Source of the DNA: Craterostigma plantagineum
Lineage: Eukaryota > Streptophyta > Magnoliopsida > Lamiales > Linderniaceae
Reading direction: 5' to 3'
Length of the DNA: 64,000 nt
Assembly: GCA_027422505.1 (NCBI GenBank)
Contig: JAPQWV010000002.1
Span: forward strand, 26,514,501 to 26,578,500
Part shown: positions 12,231 to 23,132 of the stretch, in pieces
Numbering within the stretch: position 1 is the stretch's first letter
Layout of the letters: the number at the start of each line of letters is the position of its first letter
Notes under the pieces: generated by a model
Databases searched by the model: none
Seen by the model: the letters and a program-made list of their open reading frames with translations, nothing else
Told to the model about the DNA's origin: nothing
Position numbers and translations under genes: made by a program

Positions 12231-12294
12231 AAAATTTTCGAAAATTTTCCGGGGGGGCGTGGCCCCCTCCGGCCCATGAATAGATCCGCCCCTG
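11296..12294. mobile_element. Non-autonomous hAT-like element with perfect 8-bp target duplication
   Basis: It begins CAGGGGCGGATCC and ends GATCCGCCCCTG, inverted repeats of at least 12 bp. Flanks are identical: TATATGGC at 11288-11295 and again at 12295-12302. The 999-bp body holds a tandem duplication of about 75 bp (around 11905-12055), a 40-bp AT microsatellite (12187-12226) and a tRNA-like core. There is no transposase, so movement would need one in trans. The perfect duplication suggests a fairly recent insertion. Confidence 0.85.
12087..12135 (-). repeat. tRNA-like A/B boxes inside the hAT-like element
   Basis: On the minus strand TAGCTTGACTGA (A-box-like, 10 of 12) starts at 12135 and GGTTCGAATTC (B box, 10 of 11) starts at 12097, 38 bp apart. 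No mature tRNA can be folded by eye. Confidence 0.45.
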
Positions 12295-12302
12295 TATATG
12301 GC

Positions 12303-13032
12303 ACTTACAGAAAAATATTTATGCACTATATTTTGAACAAATTAACTATATGTAGGTTTCAACGAAAGCATTGGTCTTCGCCTCTTCGGACAAAAATTTT
12401 AAAATCAAATAACAAGTAAAAAATTATTCCTTCGACTTTATGACTACAATTTTGTTTAGTTAGAACAATTTGTACACCTAATAAACAATAATTATGTGAA
12501 ATTCATGGTAACTGACGTTGATCGTCCGTATTCTATTCTCATATATATGATTAAAGGGGAATTTCACCTTTTCGGCTTAAACATGCTTTCAAGACAATTT
12601 TTTCCTTGGCTTTATGATGTACAATATTTTTTACCAGGTTGCTGACATTAGATATTCGTAATAGATTTTCACACTTAATTTGCTGTCAATGGAGCCCCAA
12701 ATATTATCCGTCATATGAAGTTATTTCTGAGACATACATGTAATTTTCATCAATTTGCCCTGATTTGATCATAAATAAACAAATTGCTATTTGACATTCA
12801 CGTGATAACGTGGACACTAAATAACTTTCATCAATAAACCAATTGGTGACATAAAATACTTGCCACTAGAGAAATATTTCACTGAGTTAATTTCCCATGG
12901 GTGCATCAATCTTTATCTTTTGGGCCTTTTAAAGTTCAGGGTCCCATTTAAGTTTTATTTAGATTTAAGGACCTTGTCAGAAAATTTATATTTTTAAGGA
13001 CCCGATTTTTGCAGAAATACTTAAGGGTTCTC
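12303..13032. other. Intergenic, no gene
   Basis: AT-rich, with no recognised coding or mobile sequence apart from the shared dispersed repeat starting at 13010. Confidence 0.35.
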
Positions 13033-13150
13033 TGTACCACTTCTTTGTTCAACAGTACCACTTCATGGTTGTACAATACCAATTCACTGTTCCCAATACC
13101 ACTTCATGGGTCTACAGTACCACTACATGGGTCTACAGTATCACTTCATG
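13033..13150. repeat. Minisatellite of about 20 bp units (GTACCACTTCATGGGTCTACA type)
   Basis: Five to six diverged units built on 'taccacttcatggg' and 'tctacagtaccac'. Two adjacent units are almost identical. The first part (13010-13053) matches 3942-3987, so the array grew from a dispersed repeat. Confidence 0.6.
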
Positions 13151-13471
13151 TGCACTGTATAATACATGCGAAAATTTAGGTCCTTATCTCTAAATTTCAT
13201 AAACATCGGGTCCTTAAAACTATAGATTTTTGGACAGGGGTCTGAAACCTAATTTAAAATATTATTTAGGGCCTGACTCGTAATTTGCACTTATTTTTTT
13301 ACCGCACGCTACTGACATTTAAGGAAACAACGAAACAAAGATAGCAGTTAAGTCAGATACTTAAAACATTCACGAGTAAAGCCAACATGGATCACCGATA
13401 ATGCAATTATTCAATGCATCTATTATCATCTTTCACGTGGAAATATTAATGTACCCTGACAACTCAATCTC

Positions 13472-14362
13472 CACTAAAAAAAAAAGATCAGATAGCGACG
13501 ACGCCAACCGTGGCATTTCCGTCGCTAACACGTCTTTTGCGACGGAATTGCGACGGAACGCAACCGTCGCTAAAAGGCTTGTTGGAAAAAATTTCGGTCG
13601 CTAACAGCCGTCGCTACACTTTTGCGACGAGGAGAATTCCGTCGCCACATTCTGCGACGAGCGGAGTTCCGTCGCAAAATCTGGGTAATAAAAAAAGCCT
13701 GCCGGAGAACCGGCAAGCCACCGTCGCCGGAATCTGGATCCAGCTCGTTCCTTCGAAGCTCTTCTCTATCGATTCCTGAATCAGCCACCAACGCGGAATC
13801 TGGCATCCAGCTCGTCGTCGCTGCCAGCTCGTCGCCGCCTCCGCCGCCTCATCATCGCTGCCTCCGTCGCCTCTTCGTCTCCGCCGCTCGACGTCGCTGC
13901 CAGTTGGTCGCCACTCACCACCCGCTCGTATTCGCCGCGGCTAGTCCCACCCCAGAAAGGAAGAAGAAAAAGGGTTGTAAGAAATGAGAGAGAAAGAGAG
14001 AGGAGATGGTGTTAATGAGCGGGAGATGGATAATAGTGAAAATTAATGAGCGGGAAAAATTAATGACCAAAAGAACACCAAAAAAGAAAGGGGGAAAAAT
14101 AAATATTTTGGATGTAGCGACGGACTCTGCGACGATTTTCTCCGTAGGAACTATTTGCCACGGATTTTACGTCGCAAAACCCGTCGCTATATGTATTCGA
14201 CGACTATTACGTCGCAAATGTTTCGACGGAAACGCTGTCGGACATTTTTCCAACGCTGTATTCGACGACTATTACGTCGAACAAGTTTTTGCGACGACAT
14301 TTGCGACCGATTTTCCATCGGTATATTGTGACGGTTAATCCGTCGCAAATTTTTGCGATCGT
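13472..14362. mobile_element. CACTA-like non-autonomous element, right terminus not found
   Basis: CACTA followed by an A tract starts at 13472. Dense subterminal repeats of GCGACGG and its complement CCGTCGC occur at 13495-13690 and again at 14115-14360, flanking a central block with a coding-like CT-rich stretch. This bipartite subterminal layout is typical of plant CACTA (En/Spm) elements. A matching TAGTG end was not found, so the right boundary is only where the repeats stop. ORFs across it are produced by the repeats and are not called. Confidence 0.5.
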
Positions 14363-14636
14363 GGCTGACATGTAATTACCTCTATTTTTAACACGTGGGG
14401 CCTAAAGTGAAATCATAGTAATGAAGGGACTGAAAGTGAAATATTTTCAGGGCCATCTTGGTAAATGTGTCTGTGTAGTTTCTTCGGGTCGTTTAAAAAG
14501 TTGGCCTTTAACATGGTCAATGTTAAAAAAAATAGCCTCCAAGTGTATAATGACAGTTATACCTTTACTAAATGGGTCCCACTTTTTGAAATTGATATCT
14601 TTTATCGGGGTCAGAAAAGGGTGGGTGGGCGGTTTG

Positions 14637-14691
14637 TAGTCCAGTGATTGTGTTGTCAAACGTTCATGGAGTAGGTCATTGGTTCAATCCC
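14637..14691 (+). repeat. tRNA-like A/B-box pair (SINE-like)
   Basis: TAGTCCAGTGA (A box, 10 of 11) at 14637 and GGTTCAATCCC (weak B box, 9 of 11) at 14681, followed shortly by a poly-T run. Probably a decayed tRNA-derived SINE head. Confidence 0.35.
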
Positions 14692-14719
14692 AAACAAGTA
14701 CATTTTTTATTTTTTTTTG

Positions 14720-14990
14720 CAACATGGGCGAGACCCCTGCAGCATGGGCGGGACCCCTACCGTGTTTGCAGGGGACCCCTGCAGTGTGTAGGGACCCGTA
14801 CGCTGTGTTCGGGCAGCAGCACAGGGGTCCCCGCACAGCGCAGGGGTCTCCGCACACACAGCAGGGGACCCTGCAGCCGCACACAGCTTAGGGGTCCCCC
14901 GCACACAGCGCATGAGTCCCCCTCACACACAGCATAGGGGTCCCCCGCACACAGCGCAGGGGTCCCGCCCATTCTGCGCACCAGATGGGC
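14720..14990. repeat. GC-rich minisatellite with GGGGTCCC / GCACACAGC units
   Basis: About a dozen imperfect units of roughly 20 bp. The left end runs in the complementary sense (GGACCCCTGC) to the right end (GCAGGGGTCC), so the array is partly inverted and could form hairpins. ORFs in all frames here come from the repeat and are not genes. Confidence 0.75.
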
Positions 14991-15028
14991 GGGTCCCCTG
15001 CTATATAGCACAGTTCCACTGCAGCAGG

Positions 15029-15689
15029 CATGGTTCGCCGGATCGCCGTCAAGACGGCCGGAACGGCCGAGTTGGAACCGGAACGATGATCTCCGTGCCA
15101 AAGTTCCGGTCTTTTATCGGATCTGACTGTAGCGGCCGAGAAAACGGTCGGATCGGCGTTTTTTCGGGTGCAACGGCGATTTTAGAACGGGAACGCCGAA
15201 TAATCGGATGGATCTGGTGTAACCGAGTTATTTTTCTTTAGATAGGTCGATCAAAGAAGATGGTGAACAGTAACCCTTATGATGGGTTTATACTTGGGCT
15301 TATCTTTTATTGGGCCTGTCGTTCAATTATAATGAAAAATGACCACTAAATAAATAAAATCTGAAAATTCATTTACAAATAATAATTACTTTGAAATAAA
15401 CATTAATATCCAGTTTTCATTAGTAAAAATTAACCGAATTTTTTGTAATTCCATCTTTTAAATATATTATTAATGACTCAAATCAATATATTAATTTTTC
15501 ATCCTAAAAAATACTAATATTTATACCTTGCTTATAATATACAATTTAATTAACATAAACGTCTATAAAATAATTTTAAACTCTAAATAAAAATAAATGT
15601 GCGGAACCTCAGTTACCATTCCAATAAAATGCAATGGAACTGGAACGCTCGTGTCCGTTCCGATGTCCGTTCCCGTTCGGCGAACCATG
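15029..15689. mobile_element. Non-autonomous hAT-like element inserted in a palindrome
   Basis: Perfect 12-bp terminal repeats, CATGGTTCGCCG and CGGCGAACCATG. Flanking octamers GCAGCAGG (15021-15028) and ACAGCAGA (15690-15697) match at 6 of 8. Outside the element the flanks are inverted copies of each other (GGTCCCCTGCTATA.. against ..TATAGCAGGGGACC), so it landed in the loop region of an existing hairpin-forming sequence. Confidence 0.65.
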
Positions 15690-15697
15690 ACAGCAGA

Positions 15698-17590
15698 GGA
15701 TCCGTGCTCTATAGCAGGGGACCCCTTGCTATTTTTAAAAATATCCCTGTCAAATAACGCAAATACCTTTGATTAGAATTTTTTTTAAAAAACTAAAAAA
15801 CGACGGGCTATTTTTTTAACGTTGAGTATGTCAAAGGCAATTTTTTTTAAATATTCCAGTTTCTTGCAACCCTAGCTCAGCCACAACGCTTTAACTAGCT
15901 CAGGCAAAACCCTGTCTAGATATCAAATAGCAGGGCCATTGGCCGTGGGCTGCCGTCATTCTACGAAGATAGTGCCACAATTTCTAACCAAAATCGTTTC
16001 TTTCTTTTTAATTCTTCCACCTTTTGTTTGTTTACTTGCTTCCAGTCGATTTTTTATTTTTTGCTGAGCTTCTGCTGACGAGATTTGATTTTTGCAAGTG
16101 AAGAGAAAATAGAAAGGGACATCAGAGCTCCATCTTGGTGAAAGATTGACCAAGTCTAATGGAAATCTCTCTGATTCGACTTTTTGAATTGTATGACAGA
16201 ACTATTATATGTTTTAGGTGGACATCGTAAGCTTTCTTTGATGTACAATTCCCATAAGAGTTTGCCCATGATGCGCTTTCCTATTGCACGTATTATCAGA
16301 AAATACATTGATGATCTTGATATCACTACGTCTGAGGCAGTCTGGGGATTGGGCAATTGCTTTCTCACGTTTTCTTTATCGTTCTTAAGACTGTTTGTGT
16401 CATTAATTTCCTTGTTTGGCTGAGGTAATTGGTGGGTAGGTTGAAGCACTGCACTAGTAGAATGTAAAAGGTCGAATCTTTTTTATTGTGTAGTTGCTGG
16501 CAACTGTTTGTGAAAATTTGCCTATGATGTTATGTTTTTATTGCACGTATTATCAGATATTCAAATGATGATATGTGATTCTCAAAGCTGCTGAGGCAAG
16601 TTCACAATTTCTTTGGAGGAATTTTTTTGAATTCTTGGATTCAACCTTTTATCAGATATTCAAATGATGTCATGTTTCTATTGCACGTATTATCAGATTT
16701 TAAAATGATGATATGTGATTGTCACTGCCTGATGATAACTTGGAAAAAAGAACGGAGATTTGAGGGATGCTTCTTGTTGAAGCCTGGTTCTGTTAATCAC
16801 TTTGGCTCCAGAACCATCCATGTAATGATCTTCTGCTTGTGTAAATGAAGGCCGGCGTTATCTTATCTAATTATTGCTTTCCATGATTTACGACAACTTC
16901 ATGATTTCTTATCTGTGTTTTCTTTAATGTCCGCCCTTGGAAGCAGAGAGATTTGGATTGTATGATGATACATTGTAAGAGCTTTAGTTTAGGAATACAC
17001 AAGACTCTAAGAGAAGCAAGGCGTGGCTAAAAATAATCAATAGTATGCTCTGCTTAATCTCTAGCATTCTTCTCAGGACTGTGGAAGGCAGTGAAGGCTA
17101 ATATCGAAAGCAAAGATGGGCAAAGAAAAGGTTGGTGGAAACTGAAGACAACCAGCAGGTTAAAGTTGCTTCTTCAGAAACTAAAATTTCAGCTGCAAAT
17201 CATATGATTTCTTCTAATTCATAGATGTTCAGGGATCTCCTATTGATTCAGAGGTGAAAATGAAGGTTTTTTTCTCCATTTATTCCTTACATCAGTAAAG
17301 AAAAGACCATTACTATGACAAGTGTTCACCCGTATAAAGACAAGTGAAGCAGCAAGATCCATACGCCTGATTATCCATTGAAATATCTTGAACTAAATGC
17401 AAAAAATGTTCGAGTGACTGAAAATTCTCAGGCAATCAACAGCTAGGGGACCCCATTTTCAGCAACTTGAGCTACGATTTAACACACTTCGTTTATATTT
17501 CCCTTAACAGTTCCAACGTTGTGTAGTTATCCAATTTTCTTTCAGCACCAACCAACCATCAAAGATTCAATCTTTACCTCTCCCAAAAGC
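15698..17590. other. Upstream region of the AMT1 gene, no gene recognised
   Basis: A motif of about 45 bp built around TTGCACGTATTATCAGA occurs three times (about 16263-16315, 16521-16577, 16662-16717). Short ORFs are unconvincing. A pyrimidine-rich run ending TTTCTTTCAG at about 17545 could be the acceptor of a 5'-UTR intron of the AMT1 gene. No ATG precedes 17591 in the last 80 bases. Confidence 0.4.
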
Positions 17591-18991
17591 ATGGAGAATT
17601 CTTCATGGGAATCTAGCGTTACTCAATCCATCAATGCAATATACCTCCTTTTCTCAGCTTACCTCGTATTCATCATGCAGCTAGGATTCTCCATGCTATG
17701 CGCCGGCTCTGTTCGAGCGAAGAACGCAATGAACATAATGCTCACCAACGTCGTCGATGCAGTCGTCGGAAGCCTCTCTTATTACCTCTTTGGCTTCGCC
17801 TTTGCTTTCGGAGAAGGCAAGAACGAAAACCCGTTCATAGGCACGAGCTATTTCGCACTGAAGGACATACCGACGAGTTCTTACGACTACAGCTTCTTCC
17901 TCTATCAATGGGCTTTTGCTATCGCCGTCGCTGGTATTACAAGTGGATCCATAGCTGAAAGGACGCAGTTCAGTGCTTATCTCATCTTCTCCTTCTTCTT
18001 GGCTGGGTTTGTCTACCCTATCGTCGCTCACTGGGTATGGTCATCTAGTGGGTGGCTGAGCCCGGTTCAGGGCCCGTTGCTATTTGGGTCGGGCGCGATC
18101 GACTTCGCCGGCAGCGGCGTGGTCCATTTGGTGGGCGGCGTAGCTGGGTTTTGGGGCTCCGTCGTCGAAGGTCCGAGGGTGGGCCGATTCGACGCCTTCG
18201 GCAAGCCCGTGAAGCTGCGCGGCCACAACGCCACCTTGGTGGTCCTCGGAACGTTCTTGCTGTGGTTCGGGTGGTTCGGGTTCAACCCGGGTTCTTTCAA
18301 TCAGATCCTCGTGCCTTACCCCAACACGACGAACCAGGGAAATTGGACGGCGATAGGCCGAACGGCCGTCACCACCACGCTGGCGGGCTCGACGGCGGGG
18401 ATCGTAACCCTATTCGGCCGTCGATTGATCTCCGGCCACTGGGACACGCTCGACGTCTGCAACGGCGTGCTGGGCGGGTTCGTGGCGATTACCTCGGGCT
18501 GCTCCGTCGTCGAGCCGTGGGCGGCGATAGTTTGCGGGTTCGTCGCCGCTTGGGTCCTCATAGGGCTCAACGTCGTCGCCCAAGAGTTCAAACTCGACGA
18601 CCCATTGGAAGCAGCTCAGTTGCACGGCGGGTGCGGGGCTTGGGGGCTGATCTTCACCGGGCTGTTTGCCAAGGAGGAATTCGTGGTCCAAACCTACGAT
18701 TCGGGTCGGGTCGGAGTCCACAGGTCGTATGGGCTGTTGCTGGGCGGTGGTTGGGGTCTAATTGGAGCCCAAGTGGTGGAATTGCTGGTAATATTGGGAT
18801 GGGTAAGCGTTACGATGGGCCCATTGTTCTTGTTGCTTCATAGGCTTGGGATACTGAGGATCTCTGCAGATGATGAAGTTGCAGGGCTCGACATATCCAG
18901 CCATGGCGGATATGCTTACAACAATCATGAAGAGGAAAGTGGTGGTGCTCGATTCTACGGCGATTATATTCGCCTGCATATGAATTCTTGA
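17591..18991 (+). CDS. AMT1-family ammonium transporter with short N-terminus
   Basis: Intronless, 466 residues. AMT1 proteins move ammonium across the plasma membrane as trimers. Family landmarks: [52 protein letters not shown] with pore His179, FGFNPGSFN, and LHGGCGAWG with pore His345. About eleven membrane helices can be traced. The ATG of MENSS at 17591 is the start; upstream in-frame codons lack an ATG. The N-terminus is about 30-35 residues shorter than Arabidopsis AMT1;1 and lacks its Cys-containing leader, a feature I recall for tomato LeAMT1;3. The C-terminal regulatory segment reads [12 protein letters not shown]. The residue aligned with the phosphorylated Thr460 of AtAMT1;1 is Ser436. 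Confidence 0.96.
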   Translation: MENSSWESSVTQSINAIYLLFSAYLVFIMQLGFSMLCAGSVRAKNAMNIMLTNVVDAVVGSLSYYLFGFAFAFGEGKNENPFIGTSYFALKDIPTSSYDYSFFLYQWAFAIAVAGITSGSIAERTQFSAYLIFSFFLAGFVYPIVAHWVWSSSGWLSPVQGPLLFGSGAIDFAGSGVVHLVGGVAGFWGSVVEGPRVGRFDAFGKPVKLRGHNATLVVLGTFLLWFGWFGFNPGSFNQILVPYPNTTNQGNWTAIGRTAVTTTLAGSTAGIVTLFGRRLISGHWDTLDVCNGVLGGFVAITSGCSVVEPWAAIVCGFVAAWVLIGLNVVAQEFKLDDPLEAAQLHGGCGAWGLIFTGLFAKEEFVVQTYDSGRVGVHRSYGLLLGGGWGLIGAQVVELLVILGWVSVTMGPLFLLLHRLGILRISADDEVAGLDISSHGGYAYNNHEEESGGARFYGDYIRLHMNS

Positions 18992-19239
18992 TAATAAAGC
19001 TTACCTTATCATCAATTGCTTGCCGTCTGTATTTATTTGTTAAGTTGTGTGTTTGTAGTTTGTACATGCATTATGGTAGCCATGAACTGTTGCGACAAAA
19101 GACAGCATCTTTTTAAGACACAAAACGACACCGTTACTTGGAGACATGACAACCAAAACAGAAGTTTACAACATAGACTACAGAAGCAAGTAAGAATGAT
19201 CCAGTCCAGCCATTCTTGTCCCAAAGTTTCCATTTTTTT

Positions 19240-20755
19240 TTACCGTGAAATTGCTGTTGCGAGAACGAGTGAGGAGGAGATGATGAAAAGGAATGTTCTT
19301 GGTGATAGTAATGTGATTCCACCATGGCTGAAGTCGTTACTGTTACTGAACCCAGGTGGCCCTAAACCACCGTTGTTGGCACCTCCTATTACGCCGGAGT
19401 TAGGTGTTGTCACGAGGGGAGAGCCACCATTGTTGGGCACGGTGGTGGTGGTGCCTGAGATCGGCGTGGTGGTTGTGGTAGCACTGCAAAATCATAACAA
19501 ATATGCAACCAACAATCATAATGAGCAAGAAAACTGTAGGTAGGGTCCATGAGGCATAAGCCAAGTGGTACTGTTGAGAGGCTCGAGAGACTATAATCAA
19601 GTGAGTGGAAAAACAAAAGGGTATTATTTGTTATATAGTCAATAAAGTGGAGCAAACCCAAGGACTAATTTCTTGGCATTTGGAAAAGAAAAAGGTGCTT
19701 TGGATTCTCCTACTGTCAGTCTACTATAGCTTGCAACATCTAATCTACATACGTGGTACTAAACTAGAGTTGTTCAGGATTTGAATTCAAACATGAAAAG
19801 AGGAGAGAAAATCAAGATTTAAGTTCTTGAACTTCTCTCGCAGTGTTAAGAGATAGATTTTAATGGAGTCTCTCAATTTCAAAATAATGTGGGCCATCCA
19901 TGGCTTTGGAACCCAAGTTAAAATTTTTCACCAGTCTAACTACGCAATTATTGCCGCCATGTCCATCCATGGCAATTAAAGCTTCTCTGTAGCCCACACT
20001 GAACTGTCATGTTCATCGAAGGACATGTGCTTCGAAAAAGGAGAACACCATTTTTTCATTATACTACTGCTAATTCAATCTCAGGCCTAAAAAAACACCA
20101 TTACCTCGCTGATGCAGGATACATACAACCAGCTGTACCTGTACAAAACAAAACAGCGCAGGAAATGAGATAATGTTAAAAAACTTTCAAGAAAGATAAA
20201 TGGAACAAAAAAAGATGTGATTTTGGACTCTACTAACTTGGGTCGGAGTTGACGATCGTGGCAGTGCCAGAGAAATCACAAGCAGTGGGCTGTTGCCTGT
20301 TCCTTTGGAAGTAGCTGTTCACGGCGTAGTTACAGTGAGCCCTCACGGTGTTAGGGTTGAAACATGGTCCGCTCTGATGGGTCGGGTTACAATCCGCCCC
20401 GGCTCCACATGCGTAGTCGAGGGTCTTTTGCAGCATTGCGTCGCCCATCCCTTCTTTGCAGACACACCATGTTGCACCTACATTACATGTTGATAGAGAG
20501 TTTAAGGGTCAAGCAAGCAAGAATACATAACTTCAAATGTTAGTAGAAAAATAGACATCTCTCTTTTCATGTTTGGGTTCAGTCTAACTGCGTTTAGAAA
20601 CGGATCCTCAAAGCTCTAAATATTAAGAGTGTAATACCTCTAAAGAACACATGTTATAACAACATTCCTGACATTTCTGAAATAGTATAGTTGGAAAGCT
20701 TACTTGAGGGACCAGCCATGGCCAAAAGGAGCAGTGTGAACACAAAACAAGCCAT
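19240..20755 (-). CDS. X8-domain GPI-anchored protein, plasmodesmata callose-binding (PDCB)-like
   Basis: Exons 20755-20704, 20477-20234 and 19483-19240 give 179 residues with consistent phases. A signal peptide (MACFVFTLLLLAMAG) comes first. The X8/CBM43 domain, residues 20-97, has Trp21 and cysteines at 22, 24, 41, 47, 56, 66 and 84, with the CFNPNTVRAHCNYAVNSYFQ core. Then come a Thr/Gly/Asn-rich linker and a C-terminal hydrophobic tail (TFLFIISSSLVLATAI) fit for a GPI anchor. Relatives bind callose (beta-1,3-glucan) at plasmodesmata. The 750-bp second intron splits the codon just after DPS. Beyond that point the usual last Cys of X8 is absent in the predicted exon 3. That could be real or mean exon 3 is mis-joined. 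Confidence 0.82.
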
Positions 20756-21469
20756 GGGAAGATTTTTGGAGTAGAATCACCCTAAAAATATGATCAAGAA
20801 AAGTGGTAAGTGCGCCTAAGTAGGGCTTTTAACGGCTCAAGAGTTTGTGTTTGGTAGCTTTGAGGTTAGAGTGAGGCAAGTGAGTGAGGGAGTATAGTAA
20901 AGAGAATAATATTGAGTGATCTTCGAGAGACAACAAAAGAATATATACGCCGACAATATGGCCCAGCAAACGAGTGGCCTCCTTTTTTCGATTATTCAAA
21001 TAAAATACGAAAGCAAAATTATTTTTCATTCTTTTATGCCATTGGGCTTTGGACTTTGATTACTTTCACTTTCTGCCGTTTCGAGCTGCCCATTTTTCAA
21101 TCTTTACTTGGAACGTGGATGAAAATGGGCTTATTATAGTCAGCGAAACCACTACAAAAGCTTCAGCAAGTGCTTAAACTGCACTTACATGCACTTCAAA
21201 GAACAGAAACAGATTTTTATTTCCACCGAGCGAGTACCAGAATGCAAGCTCCCTTTAATTACAGCATTAATAGCATTTGCGTACTACACTACGATTCATG
21301 GGTCGCTTGTTTCTGTCTTAAATACCCTCCCCAACAATTAACCGACTTAAGAAAAGGGAACCATTTCATCATCGCACTTCCATGTCTCAAACTTTCAATT
21401 CACTGCCCAATTCTCTCAGCAGCCCTTCACTCACAGAAAGGCACTTCATAGTATCTATCAACAAGCTTC
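20756..21469. other. Intergenic between the X8 gene (-) and the CLE gene (+)
   Basis: A divergent promoter region for both neighbours. No further ORF or repeat is supported. Confidence 0.4.
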
Positions 21470-21769
21470 ATGAACAACTTCCCATCAGTAGCCCCTCTTT
21501 TGTCCGCCACATTTAGTCGCCCCATCACGCTACTAACTACTGTGATAGTATTTGTGGTCGCAATGTCATGTACTCTGTGTTCAAGAATAGAGACAGTAAA
21601 TGTCAATCATGGCATACAAAGGTTTCAAGTTGGGAATAACCGTCAAAGTCTTCCTCGTCCTCTCCTCCAACAACCGCCGCCATTTCAGGAGAGTGATGGA
21701 GATATTGATCCGAGATATGGGGTTGAGAAGAGACTCGTTCCAAGAGGGCCCAACCCATTACACAACTAA
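21470..21769 (+). CDS. CLE peptide precursor
   Basis: Intronless, 99 residues, the usual CLE size. The N-terminal region has a hydrophobic secretion signal (about residues 17-38, ending AMSCTLCS). A variable linker follows, then the conserved pre-motif DIDPRYGVEK and the CLE dodecapeptide RLVPRGPNPLHN at residues 88-99, directly before the stop. This is closest to the CLE9-CLE13 group, whose consensus is RLVPSGPNPLH[NH]. The mature peptide would be a secreted 12-13-mer with hydroxyproline at positions 4 and 7, sensed by LRR receptor kinases such as CLV1/BAM, acting in meristem, vascular or stomatal signalling. Position 5 is Arg where Ser is usual. Confidence 0.93.
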   Translation: MNNFPSVAPLLSATFSRPITLLTTVIVFVVAMSCTLCSRIETVNVNHGIQRFQVGNNRQSLPRPLLQQPPPFQESDGDIDPRYGVEKRLVPRGPNPLHN

Positions 21770-22865
21770 TGGTTCTACTAGTTTCTTGCATTCTTTTCTT
21801 GTAGTTTCTACTTCATGGTTTTGCTGACGAAGAAGGTCAAGAAATGGCATACATGGGGTTAGAAGAGACTTTAATATTGATATGTCTCCTTAGAAGAGCT
21901 TGGAGTATGGGGAATTGAGAGTAAAGGCCTGCAAATTAGTTGTACAAGTGTATGTATGTGAATGATGTAATAGTAGTTTACCTTTTTTCCACCTCAATTG
22001 CAATTAATATGCTTCTTACCTTTCATCAACATCAGCATTGGAACAGATTATCGGCCAGTTCAACCTGCATAAATAACCGAACAAGACGAGCTTTTGCAGT
22101 TGATGTCAGCATGGGCATATCATAATTGACTAATCAAGCTTCGATAGCTTGATAGGAACTGTTTTCTTCGATAGCTGCAAACATATTAACGATAGGCCAT
22201 ACACATTTCATTAAGGGTTTAATTCGCAGAAGATAACACGTCTATGAAGTTTGGATGCCTTGAGCTTGACAACAGACGTAGAATAGAAAGGCATGATGAT
22301 AGTGTTCATATATCCAATCCATGGATTATTATACATCATCTCTTTCACTGTTCTTCGTCATCGTTTTTTATTCCATCCAGGCCCTGAACTTGATGAAAGG
22401 AATTACAAATTAGGGGGGAAATGAACTCCTAATTTCTTGAGTTTGACAAATGAACTCCAATTTCTTACTAATTGAAAACAAACAGACAGAGGTTTCTTAC
22501 CAGTCTTGACAAATGAACTCCAATTTCTTACTAATTGAAAACAAACAGACAGAGGTTTCAAGTAAGATTAGACACCGTGGGATTAGGAAATGTTTATGTT
22601 CTTGAGTAAAGAAAATTTCAGGTGCAGTTGATTTGAAAGTTGTGAACATGTCATTGTGCCAAACTGCATCAAATCAATTATCCTTCAGCATGAATTTCCC
22701 CTATCCCATGCTTGAACTCAGCTCAAAATCACAACTTTTCTATCCTAAACTCCCAACCAAGAGCACAAAAGATAACGAAAAAACAAGTGCTATTGGTAAA
22801 ACTCGAGGCAAAGATAATATAACATAAACAGGGAAGGGACTAACCTAAAATAACTATAATCAAGT
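21770..22865. other. Intergenic, with a recent 62-bp tandem duplication
   Basis: A perfect 54-bp direct repeat at 22443-22496 and 22505-22558 (offset 62 bp). Otherwise no gene: short ORFs match nothing I recognise. It includes the 3' side of the CLE gene and of the ISD11 gene. Confidence 0.5.
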
Positions 22866-23132
22866 TTATTTGATCTCCATTATGCTCTTGACTTGCGGCG
22901 CGTACAGCGTGTAAATCAAGGCCTGCCTTTTCCCCACCTCCAGCTGCGCCTTCCCGTCGGCAAAGGCCGCGGCGGCCGCCTCGTCCGAGACATCACGATT
23001 ATGGCGGAAGGCGTCGACGGCGCGTCGCTGCACGTATTCCCTCAGGTTGTAGTCCTTGAATTCACGCGAGGTACGCAGAAATGAACGGAGCAGCGAAAGC
23101 ACTTGGCTGCGCGCCGGCACAGTTGAACCCAT
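22866..23132 (-). CDS. ISD11/LYRM4-type LYR protein for iron-sulfur cluster assembly
   Basis: 88 residues, matching the usual ISD11 length. The chosen start is the ATG of MGSTVPARSQ at 23132; an in-frame non-ATG extension upstream looks like leader. The complex1_LYR region covers residues 10-45, with the LYR motif as L14-L15-R16, followed by SREFKDYN and REYVQRR. The C-terminal part QLEVGKRQALIYTLYAP fits ISD11 orthologues. Known role: mitochondrial partner that stabilises cysteine desulfurase NFS1 (with acyl carrier protein) during sulfur transfer. Local GC content is higher than in flanking DNA. A 20-kb transposon stack begins 52 bp upstream of the start codon. Confidence 0.88.
   Translation of the reverse strand: MGSTVPARSQVLSLLRSFLRTSREFKDYNLREYVQRRAVDAFRHNRDVSDEAAAAAFADGKAQLEVGKRQALIYTLYAPQVKSIMEIK

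Noticed and set aside
14644..15241. Overlapping ORFs on both strands in the GC-rich repeat
   Set aside because: They are read-through of a ~20-bp minisatellite in all frames.
16451..16470. CACTAGTAGAA as a CACTA terminus
   Set aside because: No inverted partner or subterminal repeats nearby; orientation does not fit as the right end of the element at 13472.
18052..18843. 263-codon plus-strand frame overlapping AMT1
   Set aside because: Arg/Gly-rich shadow of the GC-rich AMT1 frame, with no domain; AMT1 is unambiguous in the other frame.
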